Below are positions 1-7,595 of a stretch of DNA of 11,449 nucleotides, piece by piece. Below the pieces are notes generated by a model. That model did not search any database and was not told the DNA's origin. It saw only the letters and a program-made list of their open reading frames with translations. The position numbers and the translations under genes were made by a program. How positions within the stretch are numbered: the first letter of the stretch is position 1; every line of letters begins with the position of its first letter. Source of the stretch: an uncultured Bacteroidota bacterium. Its GTDB lineage: Bacteria; Bacteroidota; Bacteroidia; Chitinophagales; S012-47. Location of the stretch: the NCBI GenBank assembly GCA_913062655.1, contig CAJXXO010000057.1, positions 1 to 11,449 on the forward strand, in the 5' to 3' direction.

Positions 1-3000
1 AATACCTCAGATTATCATATCAACCGTGAAGGACCTGGGAATGACCACTGTTTTGCCATGGCCGTTAAAGACCAGGCCACCTTTTACATAGCTGGAGCTA
101 CACAATCATTTAGCGGACCGGGTATAAGTCAAGGATTGATAGCCTTGTTTGACACAAATGGCAATCAGGTGTGGGCAAAGGCCTACGACTTTAATGCAAA
201 CATAAGATTCACAGATCTAGAAAAAGATGGTTCTGATCTTATAGCCTGTGGCCGCGCAATTACTAGTGCCAATGGAAATGAGCTCTTGATTGTTAAAACA
301 GATTCTAGTGCAAATGTAATATGGGCAAAAACCTATTCGGTCAGCGGAAATACAATTGGAACTGGAATTGAGAAATCTCCATTCGGAGGCTTCATCGTTA
401 GTGGATTCAATACCTACAGTAGCAATACTGAAAAAGTATTTATGATGCAGATTGATGACTTTGGCAATGTGCAATGGGCCAAAGAATACGGCAATCAGCT
501 ATCAACCTCGATATACAGACAAGGCAGAAATATCGTAGTAACAAAGACAGGTATATACCTCGGAGGACACGCTAATACCTCTGCCTACCTAATTAAAACG
601 GACTTATGTGGTAATTCCGGCTGTCCAAGTAATGACATTAGCATAAATGCCATTAGCAGAAACCTTACTACACTTACAGGATCATTTGGAAGACGACAGC
701 TAACACCATTGCAGAACTTTACCTACTCGGTTACCCCCATCTCTATCCTTCACGACACCCTGTGCACGGCCCTTACGGTACCGGACTCTTGTACACTGGA
801 GGCTTCTTTTGACTCCTTGCTGGCATGTGCCGGTGATACTTCGCTTTTCTTCAGTACTATCGACCCGGGCGCAGCTGCCTACACCCAGTGGCAGATGGGT
901 GATGGAACCACCTACACGAATCAAGATACCATAGCTCATAGCTACAGTGTCCCAGGCGCTTATACCATTACCTTAATTGCGTTTTCACCCATACAAGGTT
1001 GTGCTGATACTTTGCTACGTACCATTCAGATTGAAAGTGGCTTTGCCATTACCGGTGGCGCAAATGACACCATTTGCCAGGAGGATAGCACCTATTTGTT
1101 TACTCCTCCCGACCTCAGTTGCGGCATACCCCCTTTCTCTTACCAGTGGTCACCCGCAAGCGGTTTGTCTTCCGATACCCTTCCTAACCCCTTGCTAGAC
1201 CCAGCCGGTAGTCAGGTCTATACCCTCACAGTGACAGACAGCCTTGGTTTCACGGATCAAGCCTTGTACTCCATCACTATTGATTCCAATTGCTGCTTTC
1301 ATGATGCCGTTGTAGTGGCGGATGACTCTACCTTGTGCGGTTCCGATTCCACACAACTCAGCCTCATTGGCTCAAATTTGATCAATGCCCACTGGGATTT
1401 CGGTCCGCGTGCTTCTATCGATACTTTTACAGGACTAACACCCCCAAAAATAACCTTTGACTCTTCTGGCTATTATCCCATCAATGTCATCATCACAGAT
1501 AGTTGTGGGATGGACACCCTCGGTCTATTTATTTCCGTATTCCCCTCGCCTGCTATCGATACGCTTCGAGATACCTCGGTCTGCCGGGGGGATACAGTGC
1601 AGCTCGGACAACCCCCGTTATCCTTTCATGAGTACACCTGGTCACCATCCACCCACCTTTCCTCCACCACGCTATCCAATCCATTGGCCGTAGTACAAGG
1701 TCCTATCACTTATCATCTTGTCTATACCAATGAACAAACCGGCTGTACAGATTCCCAAACGGTGCATTTGGATACCATACCGCATTTGATACCGCCCTTT
1801 GTCAATGACACCACCCTTTGCTTTCAACCTGGCAGCGCTTTGTCAAGTCTATACCCTTTACCGAATTACCGGTGGTCCACTGGTGACACCACTGCAGTAA
1901 CGGTGCTTTCTAATGCGGGCACCTACTGGCTGGAAACTACGCAGTGCGTGACGGTTCGCGATTCATTCGTTGTCGACACGTTCCCTACAGCAACATTAAA
2001 TGCTTCTGATACCGTAGCATGTATCGGTGAGGCGGTTACTTTCTCGCTCAGTTCCGGCAACTGGTCTTCCATCAACTGGAATTTCGGAGCTGACGCACAA
2101 CCTCCTTTCTTTCAGGGGCCTACCCCTCCACCTGTTACCTATTCCTCTGCCGGCAGTAAGTCCGTATCGGTCACTTACAATTATGCCTGCGGTACAGACG
2201 TGGTACAAATCGATATTGATGTAAACCCTCTGCCGGATACCCTATCGTTTACCGATGTGTCGGTATGTGAAACCGATACCTTCTTCTACAACCATGTGTT
2301 CGTTGGGACCTCCTTTTCCTGGACGCCTTCAATGGGGCTGATCAATCCACAAGCGGCTGATCCAGGGATTATCGGAGCCTTTGCAGAGCCGATATATACG
2401 GTGACCCTTACAGATGCCAATACGGGATGTATTGCTAACACGATCGTCAATGTGAATGTAGAGCGTTTGCCAGGCTCGCCCATAGTTAATGATACAAGCC
2501 TATGTGAAGGTGATACGGCTTTTCTACTTGCCACCAACTTACTTCCGGGCTTCATCTGGTCTACTGGTGCTTCCACACCCTCTATTTCGATTAGCGATAC
2601 GGGTCGGTATTGGGTGGCTAACCAAAATAGCTGTGGAATCACCTACGATACGGCTCAAGTCACTTATCGTACAGCACCAACCGCTTTTGCCGGTAGTGAC
2701 ACCTCTGTACAATATCCGGCTGAACTGCAACTCAATGCCCAGGCGGGTGGTAGTGTACTGTGGTCACCCGATAGTGCGATTACCTGCCTCGATTGCATCG
2801 ATCCGATTGTTTCCCCCGAAGACACGCTGACCTATGTACTGCAAGTCACCGATGACTTTGGATGTGTAGCCTATGATTCCATTACAATCTATGTTATCCG
2901 ATTATGTGAAGGGCTTCAACTCCCCAATGCTTTTACCCCAAATGGCGATGGCTTGAATGATGAGCTGCAACTATTGGGCGCTGGTGGAAAAGAGAAGCTA

Positions 3001-3186
3001 ATCAGCTTCCGCATGTATAGCCGGTGGGGTGAAGAGGTGTTTTCTACGACTAATATGCAGCAGGCCTGGGATGGCAACATGCCCGATGGAACAGCTGCTG
3101 AGGTGGGGGTGTACACGTTTGTCATCCACTATACTTGCGATGGTGAAGTGCAGATGAAAAGTGGCAATGTGACCTTGATACGGTAA
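1..3186 (+). CDS. Giant secreted multi-PKD/Ig-like protein with CHU_C (T9SS type B) sorting domain; 5' end missing
   Basis: The reading frame is open from base 1 with no stop before TAA at 3184, so the true start lies outside the window; 1061 residues are visible. Seen: three beta-propeller-like repeats at about 50-residue spacing, each with a WAK motif (bases 172, 322, 475) preceded by an Asp-x-x-Gly/Ala-Asn turn. These are followed by a KTD..GNSGC segment and nine PKD/Ig-like modules (about 784-2904). Many modules open with D(T/S)xxCxxD(T/S) and carry a core WSP, WDFG or WSTG motif. The last 90 residues (from about 2914) contain LPNAFTPNGDGLND and a SRWGEEVF strand, diagnostic of the gliding motility-associated C-terminal domain. 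Known of the family: this domain directs export through the type IX system. Inference: a cell-surface or secreted adhesin or matrix protein, ligand unknown. The ATG at 58 is internal. G+C steps up near base 720. Confidence 0.93.
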   Translation, partial: NTSDYHINREGPGNDHCFAMAVKDQATFYIAGATQSFSGPGISQGLIALFDTNGNQVWAKAYDFNANIRFTDLEKDGSDLIACGRAITSANGNELLIVKTDSSANVIWAKTYSVSGNTIGTGIEKSPFGGFIVSGFNTYSSNTEKVFMMQIDDFGNVQWAKEYGNQLSTSIYRQGRNIVVTKTGIYLGGHANTSAYLIKTDLCGNSGCPSNDISINAISRNLTTLTGSFGRRQLTPLQNFTYSVTPISILHDTLCTALTVPDSCTLEASFDSLLACAGDTSLFFSTIDPGAAAYTQWQMGDGTTYTNQDTIAHSYSVPGAYTITLIAFSPIQGCADTLLRTIQIESGFAITGGANDTICQEDSTYLFTPPDLSCGIPPFSYQWSPASGLSSDTLPNPLLDPAGSQVYTLTVTDSLGFTDQALYSITIDSNCCFHDAVVVADDSTLCGSDSTQLSLIGSNLINAHWDFGPRASIDTFTGLTPPKITFDSSGYYPINVIITDSCGMDTLGLFISVFPSPAIDTLRDTSVCRGDTVQLGQPPLSFHEYTWSPSTHLSSTTLSNPLAVVQGPITYHLVYTNEQTGCTDSQTVHLDTIPHLIPPFVNDTTLCFQPGSALSSLYPLPNYRWSTGDTTAVTVLSNAGTYWLETTQCVTVRDSFVVDTFPTATLNASDTVACIGEAVTFSLSSGNWSSINWNFGADAQPPFFQGPTPPPVTYSSAGSKSVSVTYNYACGTDVVQIDIDVNPLPDTLSFTDVSVCETDTFFYNHVFVGTSFSWTPSMGLINPQAADPGIIGAFAEPIYTVTLTDANTGCIANTIVNVNVERLPGSPIVNDTSLCEGDTAFLLATNLLPGFIWSTGASTPSISISDTGRYWVANQNSCGITYDTAQVTYRTAPTAFAGSDTSVQYPAELQLNAQAGGSVLWSPDSAITCLDCIDPIVSPEDTLTYVLQVTDDFGCVAYDSITIYVIRLCEGLQLPNAFTPNGDGLNDELQLLGAGGKEKLISFRMYSRWGEEVFSTTNMQQAWDGNMPDGTAAEVGVYTFVIHYTCDGEVQMKSGNVTLIR

Positions 3187-3220
3187 CAAGAAAAGCCATC
3201 CTTACAGATGGCCTTTCTTG
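3187..3220. terminator. Bidirectional hairpin terminator between convergent genes
   Basis: It starts immediately after the TAA of the secreted-protein gene and lies 12 bases beyond the stop of the oppositely oriented aldehyde dehydrogenase gene. A 14-base left arm (3187-3200) pairs with 3207-3220 around a six-base loop (CTTACA), with a single A/C mismatch. The outer half of the stem is A-rich on the left and T-rich on the right, so in either direction the transcript ends in a GC-rich inner stem followed by a U-rich arm. This fits a shared intrinsic terminator; there is no long separate T run, so efficiency is uncertain. Confidence 0.8.
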
Positions 3221-3232
3221 TGTTTAGCGTGT

Positions 3233-4774
3233 TTATACATCGAATGTTATACCCTGCGCCAAAGGCAACTCGCTACCGTAATTGACAGTACAAGTCTGCC
3301 TTCTCATGTATGCTTTCCACGCATCGGAGCCAGATTCTCTTCCCCCACCAGTCTCTTTTTCACCACCAAAAGCACCTCCAATCTCCGCACCGGAGGTACC
3401 AATATTCACATTGGCGATACCGCAATCAGAGCCCCAGGGACTCAAGAATTGTTCGGCCTCCCGCATATTCAAAGTCATAATCGCAGAGCTCAGCCCTTGT
3501 TTCACGCCATTCTGGTACCCGATGGCTTCATCGATCGTCTTGTATTTGATGAGGTATAAGATCGGAGCAAAGGTTTCTTCCTGTACAATTTCCCATTCAT
3601 TCTGCACTTCAGCAATGCAGGGTTTCACGTAGCAGCCACTTTCGTAGCCTTCTCCTTCCAGCACACCACCTTCTACTGCGAATTGCCCGCCTGCTTTTTT
3701 GATCTCCTCGATAGCATGGAGGTAATTATTGACAGCATCCCGGTCGATCAGTGGTCCAACGTGGTTGTTGGTATCCAATGGGTCACCAATCACCAATTGT
3801 TGGTAGGCATGGGCCAATTTATTTTTGAAATCATCGTACACTGATTCATGAATAATGAGTCTTCTGGTAGAAGTACACCGCTGGCCCGCTGTACCGGCAG
3901 CACCAAAAATGATCCCCCGCAGCGCCATATCCAGATCGGCATGTTCGGAAACGATGATGGCATTATTGCCGCCCAACTCCAAAATGGTTTTACCTAAGCG
4001 GCCTGCTACGGCAGCCCCCACTTTCTTGCCCATCCGGATAGAGCCTGTGGCACTTACCAAGGGTACCCTTGTATCAGCAGTCATCAGTTCACCTACTTTA
4101 TAATCTCCCACTACCAAATTGGATACGCCTTCCGGTACATCATTTTCGCGGAATACTTCCTGAACGATATGCTGACAGGCTATTCCACAGAGTGGTACTT
4201 TTTCAGAAGGCTTCCAGACACATACATCACCACACACCCAGGCGATCATGCTGTTCCAGCTCCACACCGCTACAGGGAAGTTAAAAGCAGAAATAATACC
4301 CACCACACCAAGTGGATGCCATTGCTCAAACATCCGGTGGTTGGGTCGCTCACTAGCAATGGTGAGCCCATACAGTTGCCGTGACAAACCAACAGCAAAG
4401 TCGCAGATGTCTATCATTTCCTGTACTTCACCCCAGCCTTCCTGCAAGCTTTTACCCATTTCATAGCTCACCAAGCGCCCTAAAGCATCCTTTTTCTCAC
4501 GCAGCTTCAATCCAATCTGTCGAACAACCTCACCGCGCTGCGGTGCAGGCCATTTGCGCCACTCTTCGAAGGCGGCTTCCGCCTTTTCGACCACCGTATT
4601 GTACTCGGCCTCATTGGCACCACGAACTGTGGCGATTAGCGCTCCATCAACAGGAGAGAAACTTTTCCAGCTTTCACCTTGTCCGTTCAACCAGCTATTA
4701 CCGGTACTTACACCACTATTTTCATCGGAAATACCGAGAGAAGACAAAAGGGATCGATCAAATGCTCCACTCAT
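3233..4774 (-). CDS. ALDH7-family aldehyde dehydrogenase (antiquitin-like, probable alpha-aminoadipate semialdehyde dehydrogenase)
   Basis: A 513-residue cytosolic NAD(P)-dependent aldehyde dehydrogenase of normal full length. Visible active-site features: FNFP with oxyanion Asn165, WKPS with cofactor-binding Lys188, LELGGN with general base Glu266, GQRCTS with catalytic Cys300, and EETFAP (Glu400, Phe402). The C-terminal part (about 460-513) carries the ALDH7 signature, with TSGAEIGGAFGGEK, GGGRESGSDAWK and a terminal LPLAQGI. Family knowledge: ALDH7 oxidises alpha-aminoadipate semialdehyde (in equilibrium with piperideine-6-carboxylate) to alpha-aminoadipate in lysine or pipecolate breakdown; it can also act on other aldehydes such as betaine aldehyde. 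No other lysine-catabolic gene is in the window, so the physiological substrate is inferred. The ATG at 4774 is well placed. It is convergent with the secreted-protein gene and divergent from the gene at 4934. Confidence 0.93.
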   Translation of the reverse strand: MSGAFDRSLLSSLGISDENSGVSTGNSWLNGQGESWKSFSPVDGALIATVRGANEAEYNTVVEKAEAAFEEWRKWPAPQRGEVVRQIGLKLREKKDALGRLVSYEMGKSLQEGWGEVQEMIDICDFAVGLSRQLYGLTIASERPNHRMFEQWHPLGVVGIISAFNFPVAVWSWNSMIAWVCGDVCVWKPSEKVPLCGIACQHIVQEVFRENDVPEGVSNLVVGDYKVGELMTADTRVPLVSATGSIRMGKKVGAAVAGRLGKTILELGGNNAIIVSEHADLDMALRGIIFGAAGTAGQRCTSTRRLIIHESVYDDFKNKLAHAYQQLVIGDPLDTNNHVGPLIDRDAVNNYLHAIEEIKKAGGQFAVEGGVLEGEGYESGCYVKPCIAEVQNEWEIVQEETFAPILYLIKYKTIDEAIGYQNGVKQGLSSAIMTLNMREAEQFLSPWGSDCGIANVNIGTSGAEIGGAFGGEKETGGGRESGSDAWKAYMRRQTCTVNYGSELPLAQGITFDV

Positions 4775-4933
4775 AACTCGTTTTTATTTGTGTCTAAAAA
4801 ATCATCCTAAAGGTACCGAGATCCCACTGCTTACCCCAAGAATGCGGCAAAAACCTGTGGAGACTATCCTGCTATTGCCAACCTTTTTTTGACCCACACC
4901 TGTTAGGGAGGAAAGGAGTCAAAGTCCGATACT
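4775..4933. promoter_or_regulatory. Divergent intergenic region (promoters presumed)
   Basis: These 159 bases separate two genes transcribed away from each other, so both promoters should lie here or just inside the genes. I could not find a good TAnnTTTG element in either orientation; the nearest on the plus strand is a T-run ending in TTTG (4884-4891) that lacks the TA. A purine-rich stretch at 4906-4918 (GGGAGGAAAGGAG) precedes the plus-strand start, but its end is 15 bases from the ATG, too far for a classical Shine-Dalgarno site. The role is inferred from layout only. Confidence 0.35.
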
Positions 4934-5719
4934 ATGGTAACACTGGAAGAAGTCCATCAGGAAAGATTGCAAACAGCTATTCAAACGCTACATCATGTCA
5001 CCCAATTTGTAGCCATGACAGGCAAAGCTTATCACCCTCACAGCAATGATGATGCGCATACAACTCTTTTGTGGGAGGCTAATAGCCTTGCGCAGGTGGG
5101 TCTTTGGATAGAGGGGACAAACCAATGGCGACTAGGATTAGACATCATGTCTTTTGCCTTGTTTATAGAAAATACCAAAGGCGATCGAGTAGACTTCCCC
5201 CTGCACCTGGAAGAGAAATCGAATGTAATCAGCTGGTTACAAATGCAGTTTACAGACTTAGGCATAGATCCGTTAGCTTGGCAGTGGGACTTGCACTACA
5301 CCATTCCCGACTACCCATTTGATGAAGGCGTTCCTTACCGCAAGCCAGCCAACAACATCTTGAGAAGCTATGCTACACAGCGGACAATGACACAAGAGGT
5401 GCTGGCTCCTCTTCAAACAGAGAGCATTCGTATTTGGCCACACCATTTTGACACCGGTGCCCTTATCCAAACGGACGATCTAACCATAGGCCTTGGTTGG
5501 GCCATACCGGACAGTCTGAGCGAATGGCCCTATTGGTACGCCACCCGATACCCTGCACCTCAGGAATGGGCTACAATTGATGCCCCAGGTGACTGGTGGA
5601 CCGACACGCTGCAAGGCAGAGCGTTGCCCCTCGATGAGCTTTGGCTGCTGCCTGATGAAAAGCAGCAGGAAGCCTTACACAATTTCTTCACGGCCACCAT
5701 TGCCTATTATCGCTCATGA
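4934..5719 (+). CDS. Tryptophan-rich protein of unknown function, DUF5996-like
   Basis: A 261-residue soluble protein without signal peptide or membrane segment. The start is the first ATG after an in-frame TAG at 4904. It is rich in Trp, Tyr and His. The best landmark is IWPHHFD at residues 167-173, followed by LGWAIPDSLSEWPYWYATRYP (188-208, split here by similarity to two conserved blocks) and a WW pair at 221-222. From memory, the WPHHFD plus Tyr-rich 'YP.P' layout resembles DUF5996, an uncharacterised family; this assignment is tentative and would need a profile search. Its stop overlaps the next start by four bases (ATGA at 5716), so translation with the DUF547 gene is probably coupled and the two may act together. 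No catalytic residues can be named with confidence. Confidence 0.75.
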   Translation: MVTLEEVHQERLQTAIQTLHHVTQFVAMTGKAYHPHSNDDAHTTLLWEANSLAQVGLWIEGTNQWRLGLDIMSFALFIENTKGDRVDFPLHLEEKSNVISWLQMQFTDLGIDPLAWQWDLHYTIPDYPFDEGVPYRKPANNILRSYATQRTMTQEVLAPLQTESIRIWPHHFDTGALIQTDDLTIGLGWAIPDSLSEWPYWYATRYPAPQEWATIDAPGDWWTDTLQGRALPLDELWLLPDEKQQEALHNFFTATIAYYRS

Positions 5720-6459
5720 GAAGAGTAGGCAATAGACTGCTTCGCTGGTGGTTGAATCGAAAAAAGAAGCCGGTTCATTTCCCTCCCAGAAGGGAGCCGC
5801 TAGATGTATCGCCCTGGCAACAATTGTTGCAGCGGTATGTGGGAGATAACGGAGTGGTCGATTATAAGGGCCTTGCTCGAGATGAAGATCAATTGGATCA
5901 CTTCCTGGACAAGGTCAGCCAAGGACCTCCAGCAAAAGATGACCCCGCTCAACTGGCTTATTGGATCAATGCCTATAATGCCTTTACCATAAAAGCGGTA
6001 CTGACCTTTAGGCCCAACCATTCCATTCGTGAAGCGGATCAATTGTGGAAGCTGGGGCAAACGGTATTTGACCGCCCATTCTTTTCGATTGCGGGAAAAC
6101 CCTGCTCCCTAAATACCATTGAACATCAGGTATTGCGCATAATGCAGGAGCCTCGCATTCACTTTGCTATCAACTGTGCCTCAGGCTCCTGTCCCGTTCT
6201 GCGCCCGGAAGCGTATGAAGCGCACAAACTGGAAGGTCAATTGCAAGAACAGGCCAAGCGGTTTTTACTGGACCCCAATAAAAATAAAATTGGGGATGAT
6301 CAGTGGGCACTGTCGCCCATCTTCGATTGGTTTGCCGATGACTTTGGTGGGCCTGAAGGGGTGCAGTCTTTTATTCAAGGCACTACAGGTAAGAAAGGGG
6401 CGAGCGAGGTCCGCTTCTTGCCATACGACTGGTCGTTGAACAAAAAATCTGACGACTAA
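5716..6459 (+). CDS. DUF547 domain-containing protein
   Basis: A 247-residue protein matching DUF547 along most of its length. It shows a VVDYKGL segment (47-53), WINAYNAFTIK (83-93), LNTIEHQVLR (132-141) and the hallmark RIHFAINCASGSCP (147-160), with conserved His149, Cys154 and Cys159. Glu136 and His137 lie in the preceding helix. The biochemical role of DUF547 is not established; the conserved Cys, His and Glu suggest a catalytic or metal site, but that is inference. Many family members carry a signal peptide, whereas this one begins with a strongly basic Trp-containing segment (residues 1-20, no hydrophobic core), so it is probably cytoplasmic or peripherally membrane-bound. Start ATG at 5716 overlaps the upstream stop; ytxJ follows after 25 bases. 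Confidence 0.9.
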   Translation: MRRVGNRLLRWWLNRKKKPVHFPPRREPLDVSPWQQLLQRYVGDNGVVDYKGLARDEDQLDHFLDKVSQGPPAKDDPAQLAYWINAYNAFTIKAVLTFRPNHSIREADQLWKLGQTVFDRPFFSIAGKPCSLNTIEHQVLRIMQEPRIHFAINCASGSCPVLRPEAYEAHKLEGQLQEQAKRFLLDPNKNKIGDDQWALSPIFDWFADDFGGPEGVQSFIQGTTGKKGASEVRFLPYDWSLNKKSDD

Positions 6460-6484
6460 GTTACTTTACGCCAAAGGTATATTT

Positions 6485-6853
6485 ATGCAAGGCCACGCCA
6501 TCGATTGGGAACAGCTACAATCCATAGAGACGTGGACGCAAGTACAACAGCGTTCACATGCAAATCCTATCCTACTATTTAAGCATAGCAAAAGATGTGG
6601 CATCAGCCATATGGCCCTGGAAAGACTGGAAACACAATGGATGAACCGGCCTTTGCCCCTGACCCCCATTATGCTCGACCTGATACAATATCGGAGTGTT
6701 TCCAATCAGATTGCTCAGGATATGGGTGTACTGCACCAAAGCCCACAGATCATATTGATATGGAAGAATGAGGCCGTATTTACTACCTCGCACAATGCCA
6801 TAAGTGTTCCGGTAATAGCCTCAGCGCTTGATCAACTACCAGTGAGTTCGTAG
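6485..6853 (+). CDS. ytxJ: YtxJ-type bacillithiol-system redox protein (monothiol, CGIS)
   Basis: A 122-residue thioredoxin-fold protein close to the usual YtxJ length. Seen: strand plus active site PILLFKHSKRCGIS (28-41), with Cys38 in a CxxS motif and no other cysteine in the protein; then LDLIQYRSVSNQIA (64-77) and HQSPQIILIW (84-93), where Pro87 would be the cis-proline beside the active site, and a closing ASH-like segment (TTSHNAIS, 100-107). Family knowledge: YtxJ proteins occur in bacillithiol-producing Firmicutes and Bacteroidota and are thought to remove bacillithiol from protein thiols (bacilliredoxin-like); the exact reaction is not firmly shown. Third gene of the 4934 cluster, 25 bases after DUF547. 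Its last 22 bases overlap the 3' end of the convergent membrane-protein gene. Confidence 0.88.
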   Translation: MQGHAIDWEQLQSIETWTQVQQRSHANPILLFKHSKRCGISHMALERLETQWMNRPLPLTPIMLDLIQYRSVSNQIAQDMGVLHQSPQIILIWKNEAVFTTSHNAISVPVIASALDQLPVSS

Positions 6854-7494
6854 CGTACTTTTCGTTGAATACGGTTGATGGCACGCCAGCCAATAATAGC
6901 AGCCAATAAGAACCAAAAGTTGGCTGCGGCCAAGGCAAAATGGGCATAGGTCATGGTGGCTAGTAGTCCTTCCTCCAGGGTAGGCTCCTGCACAGAGGCC
7001 CACCAGAAAAAAGCGCCATAATAGAAGACCACCGCAGTCATAATCACCCCCCATAACTGCACGAGAAAGTCGGCAGGCCTTGGCCTTCTGTCCTCCGCCA
7101 GTGCATGCTTGCCCTCCAAATTGCGCCACCACTTGAGTAAGCCATATACAGGTTGTAATAGTACCCATAGCTTGTCGGTAGTAGTTAATGAAATGGGTTG
7201 TACTTGCTGCACCAATTGATGAGTGTAGTACCAAGCTAGCAGATGCATCAACACCAAGTAGATGCCTTGCGCCAACCCCAGCACATAGATGATATCCAGC
7301 AAATAGTGCAATTCTGCGGCTGATGCATTCACATTTAATTGCTTGAGGTATTTATCTAAGCTATTGGCCTGGAAATAGTTAGCCAGCCCATTCAGCAGCA
7401 CCCACCCGATTAAAATCAGATGTGCCAATAGTAATCGATTACCCCATTTGTAAGGTGGATATTGGGTAATAGATGTAGCAGATACAGTTTTCAT
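6832..7494 (-). CDS. Four-helix integral membrane protein, possibly DUF4328-like
   Basis: A 220-residue protein counted from the ATG at 7494. A TTG two codons upstream (7500) keeps the frame open, but the ATG with MKTVSATS is the more likely start. Four hydrophobic segments are seen, at about residues 20-40, 65-90, 143-167 and 182-205, with a Pro/Arg-rich loop between the second and third (KHALAEDRRPRP) and a basic C-terminus (INRIQRKVR). The pattern of Trp-rich loops (LLKWWRN) and a final helix running into a basic R.IN.IQ segment recalls DUF4328, an uncharacterised membrane family, but the match is from memory and weak. It is convergent with ytxJ (22-base tail overlap) and divergent from prs. 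No function can be assigned. Confidence 0.8.
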   Translation of the reverse strand: MKTVSATSITQYPPYKWGNRLLLAHLILIGWVLLNGLANYFQANSLDKYLKQLNVNASAAELHYLLDIIYVLGLAQGIYLVLMHLLAWYYTHQLVQQVQPISLTTTDKLWVLLQPVYGLLKWWRNLEGKHALAEDRRPRPADFLVQLWGVIMTAVVFYYGAFFWWASVQEPTLEEGLLATMTYAHFALAAANFWFLLAAIIGWRAINRIQRKVRYELTGS

Positions 7495-7559
7495 CCTCAA
7501 GGCATTAAGAATCAGCGATTAAATCCCCAAAGCTCGCTACATTTCAGAAAAGATTTTCC

Positions 7560-7567
7560 TATTTTTG
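7560..7567 (+). promoter_or_regulatory. Probable Bacteroidota -7 promoter element for prs
   Basis: TATTTTTG fits the TAnnTTTG -7 consensus used by the primary sigma factor in this phylum. It ends 28 bases before the prs ATG, which would give a short untranslated leader. A convincing upstream TTTG (-33) is not seen at the expected spacing, so only the -7 half is supported. It lies in the 101-base gap between divergent genes (7495-7595). Confidence 0.5.
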
Positions 7568-7595
7568 CAAGCCAATTTTAAAAGCACTGGATGGC

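Noticed and set aside
4381..4776. 131-codon plus-strand open frame opposite the aldehyde dehydrogenase
   Set aside because: It is antisense to conserved ALDH7 coding sequence and has low-complexity Pro/Ser/Arg-rich content typical of shadow frames.
6472..6479. CAAAGGTA, a TAnnTTTG promoter match on the minus strand before ytxJ
   Set aside because: It would drive transcription antisense into the DUF547 gene with no minus-strand gene to serve; an eight-base degenerate match is expected by chance.
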